From Alistipes sp. (GTDB lineage Bacteria; Bacteroidota; Bacteroidia; Bacteroidales; Rikenellaceae): a stretch of DNA of 64,000 nucleotides. Both the position numbers and the translations under genes were made by a program. Each line of letters starts with the position of its first letter. Positions within the stretch are counted from its first letter, which is position 1. Of the stretch, positions 57,501 through 64,000 are shown in pieces. Under the pieces are notes generated by a model. The model saw only the letters and a list, made by a program, of their open reading frames with translations, was not told the origin of the DNA and did not search any database. Location of the stretch: NCBI GenBank assembly GCA_022767745.1, contig JALENN010000012.1, positions 1 through 64,000 on the forward strand. Reading direction: 5' to 3'.

Positions 57501-57610
57501 TGCGTCAGGTGGCCGAGTACATGCGTCTGGTGGCCGACATGGGTTACAGCCATGTCGAGGGATATGTGTGGTACATATCGTTGGGCGATATCGTCGACGT
57601 CACCCTGTGA
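54512..57610 (+). CDS. AddA/RecB-like helicase-nuclease
   Basis: 1032 residues from the ATG at 54512. Superfamily 1A helicase motifs in order: Walker A ASAGSGKT (8-15), AVTFTNKATEEM, DEFQDTS with the motif II acids, GDVKQSIYRWRGGD, TIHKAKGLEK, and LYVGLTRAKEALYVF (motif VI). A C-terminal PD-(D/E)XK nuclease follows (RPDRV, VVDYKFG). It is the motor and 3'-strand nuclease of the end-resection pair. A longer frame from 54368 overlaps addB and is not used. Confidence 0.93.
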   Translation: MRAKILSASAGSGKTYQLAYKYVCDTIRNYEEKPYLYRAILAVTFTNKATEEMKSRILREIDTLASHPERSNYLPMLLEDPSLNETLVVNRARAVRAKILHDYSHFTVLTIDKFFQRILRAFIKELGIDLNYNIEIETASLLAKSADALIDDISRDETLKRWITGFAEENMDDNRRWNIRGDILSLGKELFDESAKRAIMNAMPKEQLMEVLRAAEARLAATDAEMRRLAEEAVRQLDAAGVESGDLSRYVGAMVDFLRATASGVISSPAKSVRNKVVSASAWKGRDAAVEPVKGIVGRIADIYDGSSRLRETVSLMRKTYRSYALLGDIYAKIGEQCREQGVMLLSETKYILSRFIADNDAPFIYEKTGNRYERFMIDEFQDTSFMEWCNFLPLLRNAMSQSEDTSVLIVGDVKQSIYRWRGGDWRILQQDAAQQLGESDTETCVLSDNYRSLPCVVEFNNLMTERVVEADNATLNALVRQAADDGELRPVVRDELVDTLRRAYAGHAQTPRHRGRNEGYVRVERFEEEPPLVECIESVVSRGYSYGDIMILYRRNTDGARAARILLEYKRRNNRFNIMTQDALVVGSASVSSFVIAVMRLSQNADDAISRVEMNAYLGRDYDAELTPRDKATLAYICQLTPEAAFEKIVTEYGLDTRTEDTAYLQAVHEQVVSFCASKVADIQLFLKMWDERGASRALSAEKGDNTIELTTIHKAKGLEKKIVILPYCDWGLDPSNSSDNIVWAEARDGAMSDVGRFPVRYLKAMAGSAFSDEYYREKVYSHVDAINMLYVGLTRAKEALYVFVPQSKRKSIGTLLWDAAVGDGDHDAQFVEYGTPSGPEPEKRDAEEAVRNVIVRGYPTSEVMMPLRLPSQRYFEDADGAQRVPTPRSVGIMMHSVLVDAASAADAEQRIERMRGSGMLGEEQARELTEALRREFRRPKVAEWFSGEWDEVRNECDIISGATVGTRRPDRVMIRGDRAVVVDYKFGADRNGRHVRQVAEYMRLVADMGYSHVEGYVWYISLGDIVDVTL

Positions 57611-57623
57611 CAAGACGGATGAC

Positions 57624-57670
57624 GGTTCGGCAGAAGTGAATTGAAAACTAGGGTTTTCATTTGCTTCTGC
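57624..57670. repeat. Palindromic repeat, copy 2
   Basis: Imperfect hairpin with arms 57630-57648 and 57653-57670. Its left 25 bases match the copy at 23314-23338 in 21 positions. CCTTTCACTA follows, leading straight into the promoter of the ABC gene. Confidence 0.65.
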
Positions 57671-57683
57671 GCTCACCTTTCAC

Positions 57684-57691
57684 TACCTTTG
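57684..57691 (+). promoter_or_regulatory. -7 element TACCTTTG of the exporter/kinase cassette
   Basis: Exact TAnnTTTG only nine bases before the ATG at 57701, implying a very short leader. It excludes the upstream in-frame ATG at 57641, inside the palindrome. Confidence 0.6.
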
Positions 57692-57700
57692 CCTTTCGAT

Positions 57701-59389
57701 ATGTTCAGGCAGATAGTCAACATAATCCCGCATTCGTTCCGCCGCCGCAGCGTGACGGCAGCATTGTCCATATTGCTGCGTGCCGTACTCAACTTCTTCG
57801 GCATAGCGTTGCTTGTGCCGCTGCTGATGCTTATCCTCGACGGCGAGGCGATACATTCGCACCGTGTGCTGCAGCGTGTCTACGATGCGGGCGGCTTTAC
57901 CGACGACAACTACTTTGTGGTGGCTGTGGCCGTGGCCGTCGTGGCGGCCATAGCGGTGAAGGGAGTGGCCGACATGTGGCTCTACCGCAGCGAACGCGAC
58001 TACATATTCGGCCTCTACCGCAATTTGTCGCGCCGTCTCTACATCGACTACCATCGTCGGGGCCTCGAGTTCGTGCTGCGGAACAACTCGTCGGAACTCT
58101 CGCGCAATGTCAACATCGTATGCCTCAATTTTGTCGTGGGCGTATTGCGTCCCATAGCCGTCATTGCGGGCGAGGCGCTGCTGTTCCTGCTCATAATCGT
58201 GGTGCTGGCGGTGTTCCAGCCGTTGACGGCCGTGGCGCTGGTGGTGATACTGACGCCTGCCGTATGGCTCTACTACCGTATAATACGCCGCCGCATGGAG
58301 TCTTACGGCAAGCTGGAGAACGAGGCCCAGCGCGCCAAGTTCCGCAACGTGGCGGAGAGCTTCCGCGGATATGCCGACGTGGAGATAAACAATGCCTTTC
58401 CGCGGATGTTGTCCGCTTTCGACGAGGCGACCGAGCGTGTCATCACGATGCGCAAGCGCGACGCCTCGCTGGCGCTGTTGCCGCAGATATTTACCGAGAC
58501 GGCCATTGCTGCGGGCATGGCCCTGATGGTGGTGGCGAGCGTCTACGTGAGCGGCGGGAGCATACGGCTGTTGTTCGGACTCTTTGCTGTGGCGGCCGTA
58601 CGCCTTATGCCTTCGGTGCGTAATATCCTCTCGGCATATACGGCCCTGAGGTATAACCGATATACGCTCGACATACTGGCCCGCGTGGGCGAGGACGAGC
58701 GCGTCGAGAACGACGAGCGGCGCATGCACATGCATTCGTCCCTCGAGCTGTGCAGCGTGACATTCGGTTACGCCGACGGTGTGAACGACAACGTTATAAG
58801 TGACTTTTCGTTGTGCGTAAGGCGTGGCGAGAGACTCGGAATACGTGGTTCGTCGGGTGCGGGAAAGAGTACCCTGATGAACATAATGCTGGGACTTTAC
58901 GTGCCGCAGCGCGGCGAGGTGCGTGTGGACGGCGTGGCGCTCGATGCGTCGAACAGGCGCATGTGGCAGAACTCGGTGGGATATGTCCCGCAGAGTGTCT
59001 TCATACTCGATGCCTCGTTGGCCGAGAATGTCGCCCTGGGAGACGATGCGGCGCATATCGACCGCGGGCGCGTGATGCGTGCGTTGGAGATGGCAAGCCT
59101 CGGAGACTTTGTGCGGACGCTTGCCGACGGCATCGATACCATGATAGGCGAAGCCGGCAGCCGCGTATCGGGCGGCGAACGCCAGCGTATAGGCATAGCG
59201 CGTGCGCTCTACCGTAATCCGGACGTGTTGTTCCTCGACGAGGCAACCTCGGCGCTCGACCGCGAGACCGAACGCAGCGTCAACGAGTCGATAGCGCAGC
59301 TGTCGGCCGAGAACAGCGACCTGACCATTATTGTGATAGCCCATCGCGAGACGTCGCTGGGTTATTGCGACCGTATAATTGATATATAG
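57701..59389 (+). CDS. ABC exporter, fused membrane and ATPase domains
   Basis: 562 residues from the ATG at 57701. Six membrane helices (about 1-300), then an ATPase with Walker A GSSGAGKST (near 387), signature VSGGERQR (near 490), Walker B VLFLDEATSALD and switch His in VIAHRE. It is a half-transporter that dimerises, of the type exporting lipids, peptides or drugs; no N-terminal C39 protease is present. It is the first gene of a tight cassette with an HprK-like kinase (7 bases) and a signal-peptidase-like protein (4 bases), which favours a peptide substrate (inference). Confidence 0.92.
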   Translation: MFRQIVNIIPHSFRRRSVTAALSILLRAVLNFFGIALLVPLLMLILDGEAIHSHRVLQRVYDAGGFTDDNYFVVAVAVAVVAAIAVKGVADMWLYRSERDYIFGLYRNLSRRLYIDYHRRGLEFVLRNNSSELSRNVNIVCLNFVVGVLRPIAVIAGEALLFLLIIVVLAVFQPLTAVALVVILTPAVWLYYRIIRRRMESYGKLENEAQRAKFRNVAESFRGYADVEINNAFPRMLSAFDEATERVITMRKRDASLALLPQIFTETAIAAGMALMVVASVYVSGGSIRLLFGLFAVAAVRLMPSVRNILSAYTALRYNRYTLDILARVGEDERVENDERRMHMHSSLELCSVTFGYADGVNDNVISDFSLCVRRGERLGIRGSSGAGKSTLMNIMLGLYVPQRGEVRVDGVALDASNRRMWQNSVGYVPQSVFILDASLAENVALGDDAAHIDRGRVMRALEMASLGDFVRTLADGIDTMIGEAGSRVSGGERQRIGIARALYRNPDVLFLDEATSALDRETERSVNESIAQLSAENSDLTIIVIAHRETSLGYCDRIIDI

Positions 59390-59396
59390 ATTGAAA

Positions 59397-60287
59397 ATGT
59401 TCAACGACTATCTTATAGCGCGATGCCGCATACGCATCGCCGGAGCCGACTCCGATCTGGCGGCAATAGGACTCAGGTCATTCGCCCCGTTCGAGGTGGC
59501 GTATGACCCTGTAGCGGAGGTGGCCGCCGTCATCGAGATGAACGGCTCGCCCGCTGTCGACGAGGCCGCGCTTGTCGAACTGACGCGTTTCGAGCTCGAG
59601 GGCTGGGGCGGTGCCGCGTGCATCTTCGGCCGTACCGAGGGCGAGTATGTGCTGCGTATCGTCAGTCCTGACGGTGGCGAACTGCTCTACGTATATGACC
59701 GAGGGACGGACCACGTATGCTGCAACGCCTCGCGCGAGGTGCCCGACATGTCGGCCGTGCGTTTCGGCATGTGGTTCATGACGGCGCTGGCTACCGTGGG
59801 ACGCGATGTGACGCCGGTCCATTCGTCGGCCATCGTATGTGACGGCCGTGCCGTGCTGTTCCTCGGCGAGTCGGGTACGGGAAAGAGTACCCACACGAGG
59901 CTGTGGCGCGAGAATATAGCCGGAGCGACGCTGCTCAACGACGACAGCCCCTTCATCGGTTTCGTGGACGGTGTGGCTACGGCGTTCGGTGCGCCGTGGA
60001 GCGGGAAGACGCCATGCTACAAGCAGGAGGAGTACCCTATTGCTGCCATCGTGCGTCTGAGCCAGGCGCCGCACAACGCCATACGGCGGTTGCGTTCGGT
60101 ACATGCCATCGGGGCGTTGCTGCCGTCGCTTACGCCGGCATTCGGGTTCGACGAGCAGCTGCAGGACAAGATGCTGAAGACGTTGTCGGCCGTCATCTCG
60201 CAGGTACCGGTATATCATCTGGAGTGTCTGCCCGATGCCGCAGCGGCTCGTCTGTCGTTCGATACGGTCTTCGGTAACAGGGAGTGA
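59397..60287 (+). CDS. HprK-like serine kinase family protein
   Basis: 296 residues from 59397. The C-terminal half (about 138-290) fits the HPr kinase/PEP-carboxykinase fold: VHSSAIVCDGRAVLFLGESG with P-loop GESGTGKS (157-164), LLNDDSPFI (179-187) and an APWSGKTP loop. The N-terminal 120 residues are not the HprK regulatory domain. Such truncated HprK-like kinases occur in peptide-modification clusters, for example phosphorylating lasso-peptide tails, often with an ABC exporter as here. HPr is not an obvious target in this genome segment. Substrate unproven. Confidence 0.82.
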   Translation: MFNDYLIARCRIRIAGADSDLAAIGLRSFAPFEVAYDPVAEVAAVIEMNGSPAVDEAALVELTRFELEGWGGAACIFGRTEGEYVLRIVSPDGGELLYVYDRGTDHVCCNASREVPDMSAVRFGMWFMTALATVGRDVTPVHSSAIVCDGRAVLFLGESGTGKSTHTRLWRENIAGATLLNDDSPFIGFVDGVATAFGAPWSGKTPCYKQEEYPIAAIVRLSQAPHNAIRRLRSVHAIGALLPSLTPAFGFDEQLQDKMLKTLSAVISQVPVYHLECLPDAAAARLSFDTVFGNRE

Positions 60288-60291
60288 GGAG

Positions 60292-60753
60292 ATGAAGACA
60301 CGGAGCATTGACAACGAGATATTCTTCCGCGAGGTGGAACGTCTGCTCGGCGAGGGTGACGACGTCACCATACGCGTGCGTGGCAACAGCATGCGTCCGC
60401 TGCTGCGCAACGGGCGCGACCGCATCATCCTGCGGCAGTTTGCCGAAGAGGATGTGCGGCGCGGCGCGGTGATGCTTTTCCGTTATCGCGGGGCCTATTG
60501 TGTCCACCGCATAAGGCGAATCGAGGGCGACACCATAGTGTTTGCCGGTGACGGTAACTACAGGACCGAAGAGCGGGCATCGCGGCGCGACCTTATGGCC
60601 GTTATGCGTGCCGTGCTGCGCCCGAACGACGCTGTTGTCGGGTGCGAGACGTTGCGGTGGCGTGTGCCGTCGGCCTTGTGGCTGGCCCTGCCGCAGATTG
60701 TACGACGAGTGATATTGGGCGTTTTACGCCGTTTGTGTAACGAAAAAAATTAA
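60292..60753 (+). CDS. S24/S26-type Ser-His signal-peptidase-like protein
   Basis: 153 residues from 60292. RVRGNSMRPLLRNG holds the nucleophile S33. Where bacterial signal peptidase I has its lysine, this protein has VHRI (H72), the arrangement seen in archaeal and ER signal peptidases. GDTIVFAGDGN follows as in the family. A hydrophobic C-terminal helix (about 125-145) could anchor it. It is probably the processing protease for the substrate of the upstream exporter. Six bases separate it from ispF. Confidence 0.83.
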   Translation: MKTRSIDNEIFFREVERLLGEGDDVTIRVRGNSMRPLLRNGRDRIILRQFAEEDVRRGAVMLFRYRGAYCVHRIRRIEGDTIVFAGDGNYRTEERASRRDLMAVMRAVLRPNDAVVGCETLRWRVPSALWLALPQIVRRVILGVLRRLCNEKN

Positions 60754-60758
60754 CAGCT

Positions 60759-61235
60759 ATGGATATGCGTATCGGGCACGGTTACGACGTGCATGCCCTG
60801 GCCGAGGGGTTGCGACTGGTTATCGGCGGTGTGGAGATCGAGCATACGAAGGGATGTGTGGCACACTCGGACGGCGATGTGGCCATACATGCCATTTGCG
60901 ATGCCCTGCTCGGGGCGTTGGCTTTGGGTGACATCGGCAAGCTCTTTCCCGACACGTCGGAGGAGTTTCGCGGTATAGATTCAAAGATTCTGTTGCGGCG
61001 TGTGGTCGACGAGGTCGAGAAGCGCGGTTACCGTATCTCGAACGTCGATTGCACTATTGCCATGCAACGGCCCAAGCTCCGTCCCCATATCGACGCCATG
61101 CGTGCGGCGCTGGCTGCGACGATGGGCGTGGAGTGCGACCGCGTGTCGGTGAAGGCAACCACTACCGAGCACATGGGGTTCGAGGGGCGCGAGGAGGGTG
61201 TTTCGGCCCATGCCGTGGCGCTGCTCTGCCGATGA
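60759..61235 (+). CDS. ispF: 2-C-methyl-D-erythritol 2,4-cyclodiphosphate synthase
   Basis: 158 residues. MRIGHGYDVHAL carries the metal ligands D10 and H12; HSDGDVAIHAICDALLGA holds the third ligand and the CDP-ME site; LFPDTSEEFRGIDS and KATTTEHMGFEGREEG complete the active site. Trimeric enzyme of the MEP isoprenoid pathway. It appears cotranscribed with the exporter cassette, though the function is unrelated. Confidence 0.97.
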   Translation: MDMRIGHGYDVHALAEGLRLVIGGVEIEHTKGCVAHSDGDVAIHAICDALLGALALGDIGKLFPDTSEEFRGIDSKILLRRVVDEVEKRGYRISNVDCTIAMQRPKLRPHIDAMRAALAATMGVECDRVSVKATTTEHMGFEGREEGVSAHAVALLCR

Positions 61236-61254
61236 TGCTGGTCGCGGTCGCAAT

Positions 61255-61296
61255 AAAAAAGGTCGTTTCAGGATATCGCCTGAAACGACCTTTTTT
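61255..61296. terminator. Bidirectional terminator between ispF and porin
   Basis: Perfect 18-base arms including A6/T6 ends (61255-61272, 61279-61296) around a six-base loop. Confidence 0.95.
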
Positions 61297-61315
61297 GTAC
61301 GCTTTACTTCTTCGA

Positions 61316-62593
61316 TTACAATCCCAGCTCCACCTGGAAACGTATCTGCCAGCGGTTGAAATTGTCGGGTATGATCTGCGCGTCGCGCTCGCCGTATGAG
61401 TCATACGATACGTCGGCCTGCACCTTGAGGTTGTGGCCGATGATATATCGCGTCAGGCCGAGCGTCATCTGGTTGTAGTTGCCGTATCCGGCCATCGGGC
61501 GTATCTGCTCCGAGGGGAAGAGCGTCGAGTTGCGCAGGGCAATCTCCCACTTGCGTTTTATGAGGTAGCTGGTCTGTATGTTCAGGCCGCATCCCGTGTA
61601 GACGTATGCCGAGGGCTCCTCCTCGAAGAAGGGATCGTCGCATGTGCGCCCCATGAAATCGGTGTAGAACGCCCAGTTGCGGTACTTGAGGATGAAATCC
61701 ACGAAGTAGGCCCCCAGATCGCGGGTGGCATCGCCCGGCATGAGCGCTCCGCGCTGACCCTCGAGACGCGAGGTGCGGTCGTTGTATGAGTAGGCGCCCG
61801 CAAGGAGTATGCGCATGTGGTCGTCATACTCGTAGCATCCCTCCACGATCTCGCCCTTGGCCTTGAAGCGTCCCAGCGGGTAGAGTTCGAGGCGTCCCGT
61901 GTAGGCAAAGCCGCCCTTGTTCGAGGTTCCCCAGTTGCGGCCCTCGCCCGAGGTGACCGAGGCCCTGGCCGAGAGGTTGAAGCCGTCGCCGTGCAGGGGG
62001 TTGAACTCACCGAAGAGACCGAAGTCGCGGTCGATGTTGAACCGGCTGTTTACGATGCTGCGGTCGACGAACTGCAGGGCGCTCGACGAGTTGACGCGTG
62101 CGCGGTTGGCCTTGATCTTGGTCTGGCCGAATCCTATGTTCCATGTGGCGTTGGGTACATAGTATACGATAGCGTCGCGGACGATGTTCTTGCTGCCGTT
62201 GGGCAGATCCTCCGAGTCGTAGTGTGTGAATCCCAGCTGTATCGAATATACCAGCTTGGGTGAGTAGATGTATCCGTCGAAACGCAGGCGCAGGCGTTTT
62301 ACGCGGGCATCGGTCTTCGCGAGGGTGAAATCGTCGTCGAAGTTCATGGCCAGCAGGTTCTGCATGCGGAAGCGCATCGTCACCTCAAACAGGTCGTTGC
62401 GCGGGCGGAACGTGATGCCGTTGCCGACCTCGATGTTGGGCATCAGCCGCAGCTGTTCGAGAATGTAACGCGACGTGTCGGCGAAGATGACGTTGTCGCG
62501 TCTTGAAGAGGTTTCGGCGACAGGCTGTTGTGCGAATGCCGCCACGATTCCGGACAAAAGGCAGAAAACACCGGAAAGTAAAATTGACTTCAT
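61316..62593 (-). CDS. Outer-membrane porin, OprO/OprP type
   Basis: 425 residues with a signal peptide (about 1-21). Alternating beta-strand pattern through the length (FEVTMRFRMQNLL, KRLRLRFDGYIYSPKLVYSIQL) and an aromatic/hydrophobic C-terminal strand (IRFQVELGL) fit the phosphate-selective porin O/P family of Bacteroidota. The true solute is not certain; many members are not phosphate specific. It follows uvrA by 43 bases on the same strand. Confidence 0.88.
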   Translation of the reverse strand: MKSILLSGVFCLLSGIVAAFAQQPVAETSSRRDNVIFADTSRYILEQLRLMPNIEVGNGITFRPRNDLFEVTMRFRMQNLLAMNFDDDFTLAKTDARVKRLRLRFDGYIYSPKLVYSIQLGFTHYDSEDLPNGSKNIVRDAIVYYVPNATWNIGFGQTKIKANRARVNSSSALQFVDRSIVNSRFNIDRDFGLFGEFNPLHGDGFNLSARASVTSGEGRNWGTSNKGGFAYTGRLELYPLGRFKAKGEIVEGCYEYDDHMRILLAGAYSYNDRTSRLEGQRGALMPGDATRDLGAYFVDFILKYRNWAFYTDFMGRTCDDPFFEEEPSAYVYTGCGLNIQTSYLIKRKWEIALRNSTLFPSEQIRPMAGYGNYNQMTLGLTRYIIGHNLKVQADVSYDSYGERDAQIIPDNFNRWQIRFQVELGL

Positions 62594-62636
62594 TGGATTT
62601 TGCTATGGTTAAAATTCTGTCTGTTTTCGTCTGTTT

Positions 62637-64000
62637 CTAAAGTCCCATCGAACGCAGGAACTCGCCCGTGGCGCTCGCCTCGCACCGGGCAATGTCGTGC
62701 GGCGTGCCCTGGGCGACGATACGGCCGCCTGCGGCACCGCCCTCAGGGCCTATGTCGATTACGTGGTCGGCGACCTTTATCACGTCGAGGTTGTGCTCGA
62801 TGACGATGGCCGTGTTGCCGCGGTCGACCAGTTTGTTTATCACGTCGAGCAACTGGCGTATGTCCTCGAAATGGAGTCCCGTGGTGGGCTCGTCGAGTAT
62901 GTATAGCGTGTGGCCCGTATCCTGTTTCGAAAGTTCGGCCGCGAGCTTTATGCGCTGGCTCTCGCCTCCCGAGAGTGTCGTGCAGGGCTGGCCGAGGGTG
63001 AGATACCCCAGTCCAACGTCCTGTATGGCTTTCAGTTTCTGGTATATCGACGGTATGCTGGCGAAGAAGTCGACGGCAATGTTCACCGTCATGTTCAGCA
63101 CCTCGTCGATGTTGCGGCCCTTGTACTTCACCTCGAGCGTCTCGCGGTTGTAGCGGTGGCCGCCGCACGCCTTGCAGGTGACATATACGTCGGGCAGGAA
63201 ATTCATCTCGATGGTCTGTACGCCGGCGCCGCGGCACTCCTCGCAGCGGCCTCCGCGTACGTTGAACGAGAAGCGTCCGGCCTTGAAACCGCGTATTTGT
63301 GCATCGGGCGTGGCCTCGAATAGTTTGCGTATGTCGGAGAATACGCCCGAATATGTCGCCGGGTTGCTGCGCGGCGAGCGTCCTATGGGCGACTGGTCGA
63401 CGACGACGAGCTTGTCGACATATTCCGTGCCCTCGATGCTGTCGTATGGCAGCGGCTGGTCGAGCGAACGGTAGAGCTGGCGGCTCAGTATGGGGCGCAG
63501 GGTCTCGTTTATGAGGGTCGACTTGCCCGAACCGCTGACACCCGATATGCAGATGAACTTGCCCAGCGGGAACTCCACGTCGATGCCCTTGAGGTTGTTG
63601 CCCCGGGCGCCGCGTATTATGAGGCTGTGTCCCGATCCCGGGCGCAGCTGCTCGGGAATCTCTATCTTGCGGCGGCCGCACAGGTAGTCGGCCGTTATTG
63701 AATCGGAGCGCATTATGTCATCGACGGTACCAGCTGCGACGATATGGCCTCCTCTGCGTCCGGCCTTGGGGCCTACGTCGACGATGTAGTCGGCCGAGCG
63801 CATCATCTCCTCGTCGTGTTCGACGACGATGACCGAGTTGCCGGCGTCGCGCAGCTGCTGGAGCGTGTGTATGAGGCGTCGGTTGTCGCGCTGGTGCAGT
63901 CCTATGCTCGGCTCGTCGAGTATATACAGTACGTTGACGAGTTTCGAGCCGATCTGCGTGGTGAGGCGTATGCGCTGGCTCTCGCCTCCCGAGAGCGACC
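62637..64000 (-). CDS. uvrA: Excinuclease ABC subunit A, C-terminal part
   Basis: The gene enters from the right edge, so its N-terminal part is outside; 454 codons are visible. The first ATPase signature [11 protein letters not shown] and Walker [10 protein letters not shown] are at the edge, then [11 protein letters not shown]. The second ATPase begins with [10 protein letters not shown]. It contains the zinc finger CEEC with CKAC ([21 protein letters not shown]), [12 protein letters not shown] and [10 protein letters not shown]. As a dimer it finds bulky DNA damage and loads UvrB in nucleotide excision repair. Confidence 0.97.
   Translation of the reverse strand, partial: SLSGGESQRIRLTTQIGSKLVNVLYILDEPSIGLHQRDNRRLIHTLQQLRDAGNSVIVVEHDEEMMRSADYIVDVGPKAGRRGGHIVAAGTVDDIMRSDSITADYLCGRRKIEIPEQLRPGSGHSLIIRGARGNNLKGIDVEFPLGKFICISGVSGSGKSTLINETLRPILSRQLYRSLDQPLPYDSIEGTEYVDKLVVVDQSPIGRSPRSNPATYSGVFSDIRKLFEATPDAQIRGFKAGRFSFNVRGGRCEECRGAGVQTIEMNFLPDVYVTCKACGGHRYNRETLEVKYKGRNIDEVLNMTVNIAVDFFASIPSIYQKLKAIQDVGLGYLTLGQPCTTLSGGESQRIKLAAELSKQDTGHTLYILDEPTTGLHFEDIRQLLDVINKLVDRGNTAIVIEHNLDVIKVADHVIDIGPEGGAAGGRIVAQGTPHDIARCEASATGEFLRSMGL

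Noticed and set aside
1..64000. CRISPR array or rRNA genes
   Set aside because: I saw no regularly spaced short repeats and no rRNA sequence in the window. The only tRNA sequence found is the partial tRNA-Pro.

Overview
The window looks like a chromosome segment of a fairly GC-rich member of the Bacteroidales, most likely Alistipes or another Rikenellaceae (inference; no rRNA gene is present to confirm it). The evidence is recurrent Bacteroidota promoters of the TAnnTTTG type (often with TTTG about 20 bases upstream), a NigD-like lipoprotein, an Oar-type TonB-dependent receptor, BlaI/M56 regulation, a complete Na+-NQR operon, and a codon-biased core that contrasts with an AT-rich insert.

Region 1 (1-10809) is the right part of a genomic island. 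It holds the 3' part of a type I restriction gene (hsdR), then an AT-rich minus-strand set of six unrecognised genes (2054-6197). Next comes a mobile-element replication/control module (primase-like protein, DUF6291-like protein, excisionase-like HTH) and a tyrosine integrase translationally coupled to a small zinc-ribbon protein. The island ends at a 42-base copy of the 3' part of tRNA-Pro(GGG), read as the right attachment site. Just outside lie the old tRNA terminator and a broken second integrase, which suggests repeated insertion at this tRNA.

Region 2 (11132-33396) is core genome rich in cell-surface and glycan functions. It has a large multidomain GH2 beta-galactosidase, a sialidase-like lipoprotein, and a minus-strand run of a GH43-like lipoprotein, a receiver/PPDK-like protein and a CPBP protease. 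These are followed by a C_GCAxxG_C_C protein, mscL, the TonB receptor, umuDC and a HAD phosphatase. An operon of a plug-repeat secreted protein, BlaI and M56-TonB comes next, and then the NigD-like lipoprotein.

Region 3 (33665-39712) is nqrABCDEF on the minus strand with its terminator. NqrC carries an N-terminal rubredoxin-type domain, which I regard as the most unusual domain fusion in the window.

Region 4 (39785-57610) is mostly housekeeping: a TatD-like hydrolase, TcdA, a 2-hydroxyacid dehydrogenase, an S41 protease with a degenerate M23-like N-terminus, proC, gpmI and alaS. It ends with two M23 peptidases and an AddB/AddA-like helicase-nuclease pair.

Region 5 (57624-64000) starts with a cassette of ABC exporter, HprK-like kinase and Ser/His signal-peptidase-like protein, resembling the export/processing part of a peptide-maturation system. 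It is followed by ispF, a porin of the OprO/P type, and the C-terminal half of uvrA running off the window.
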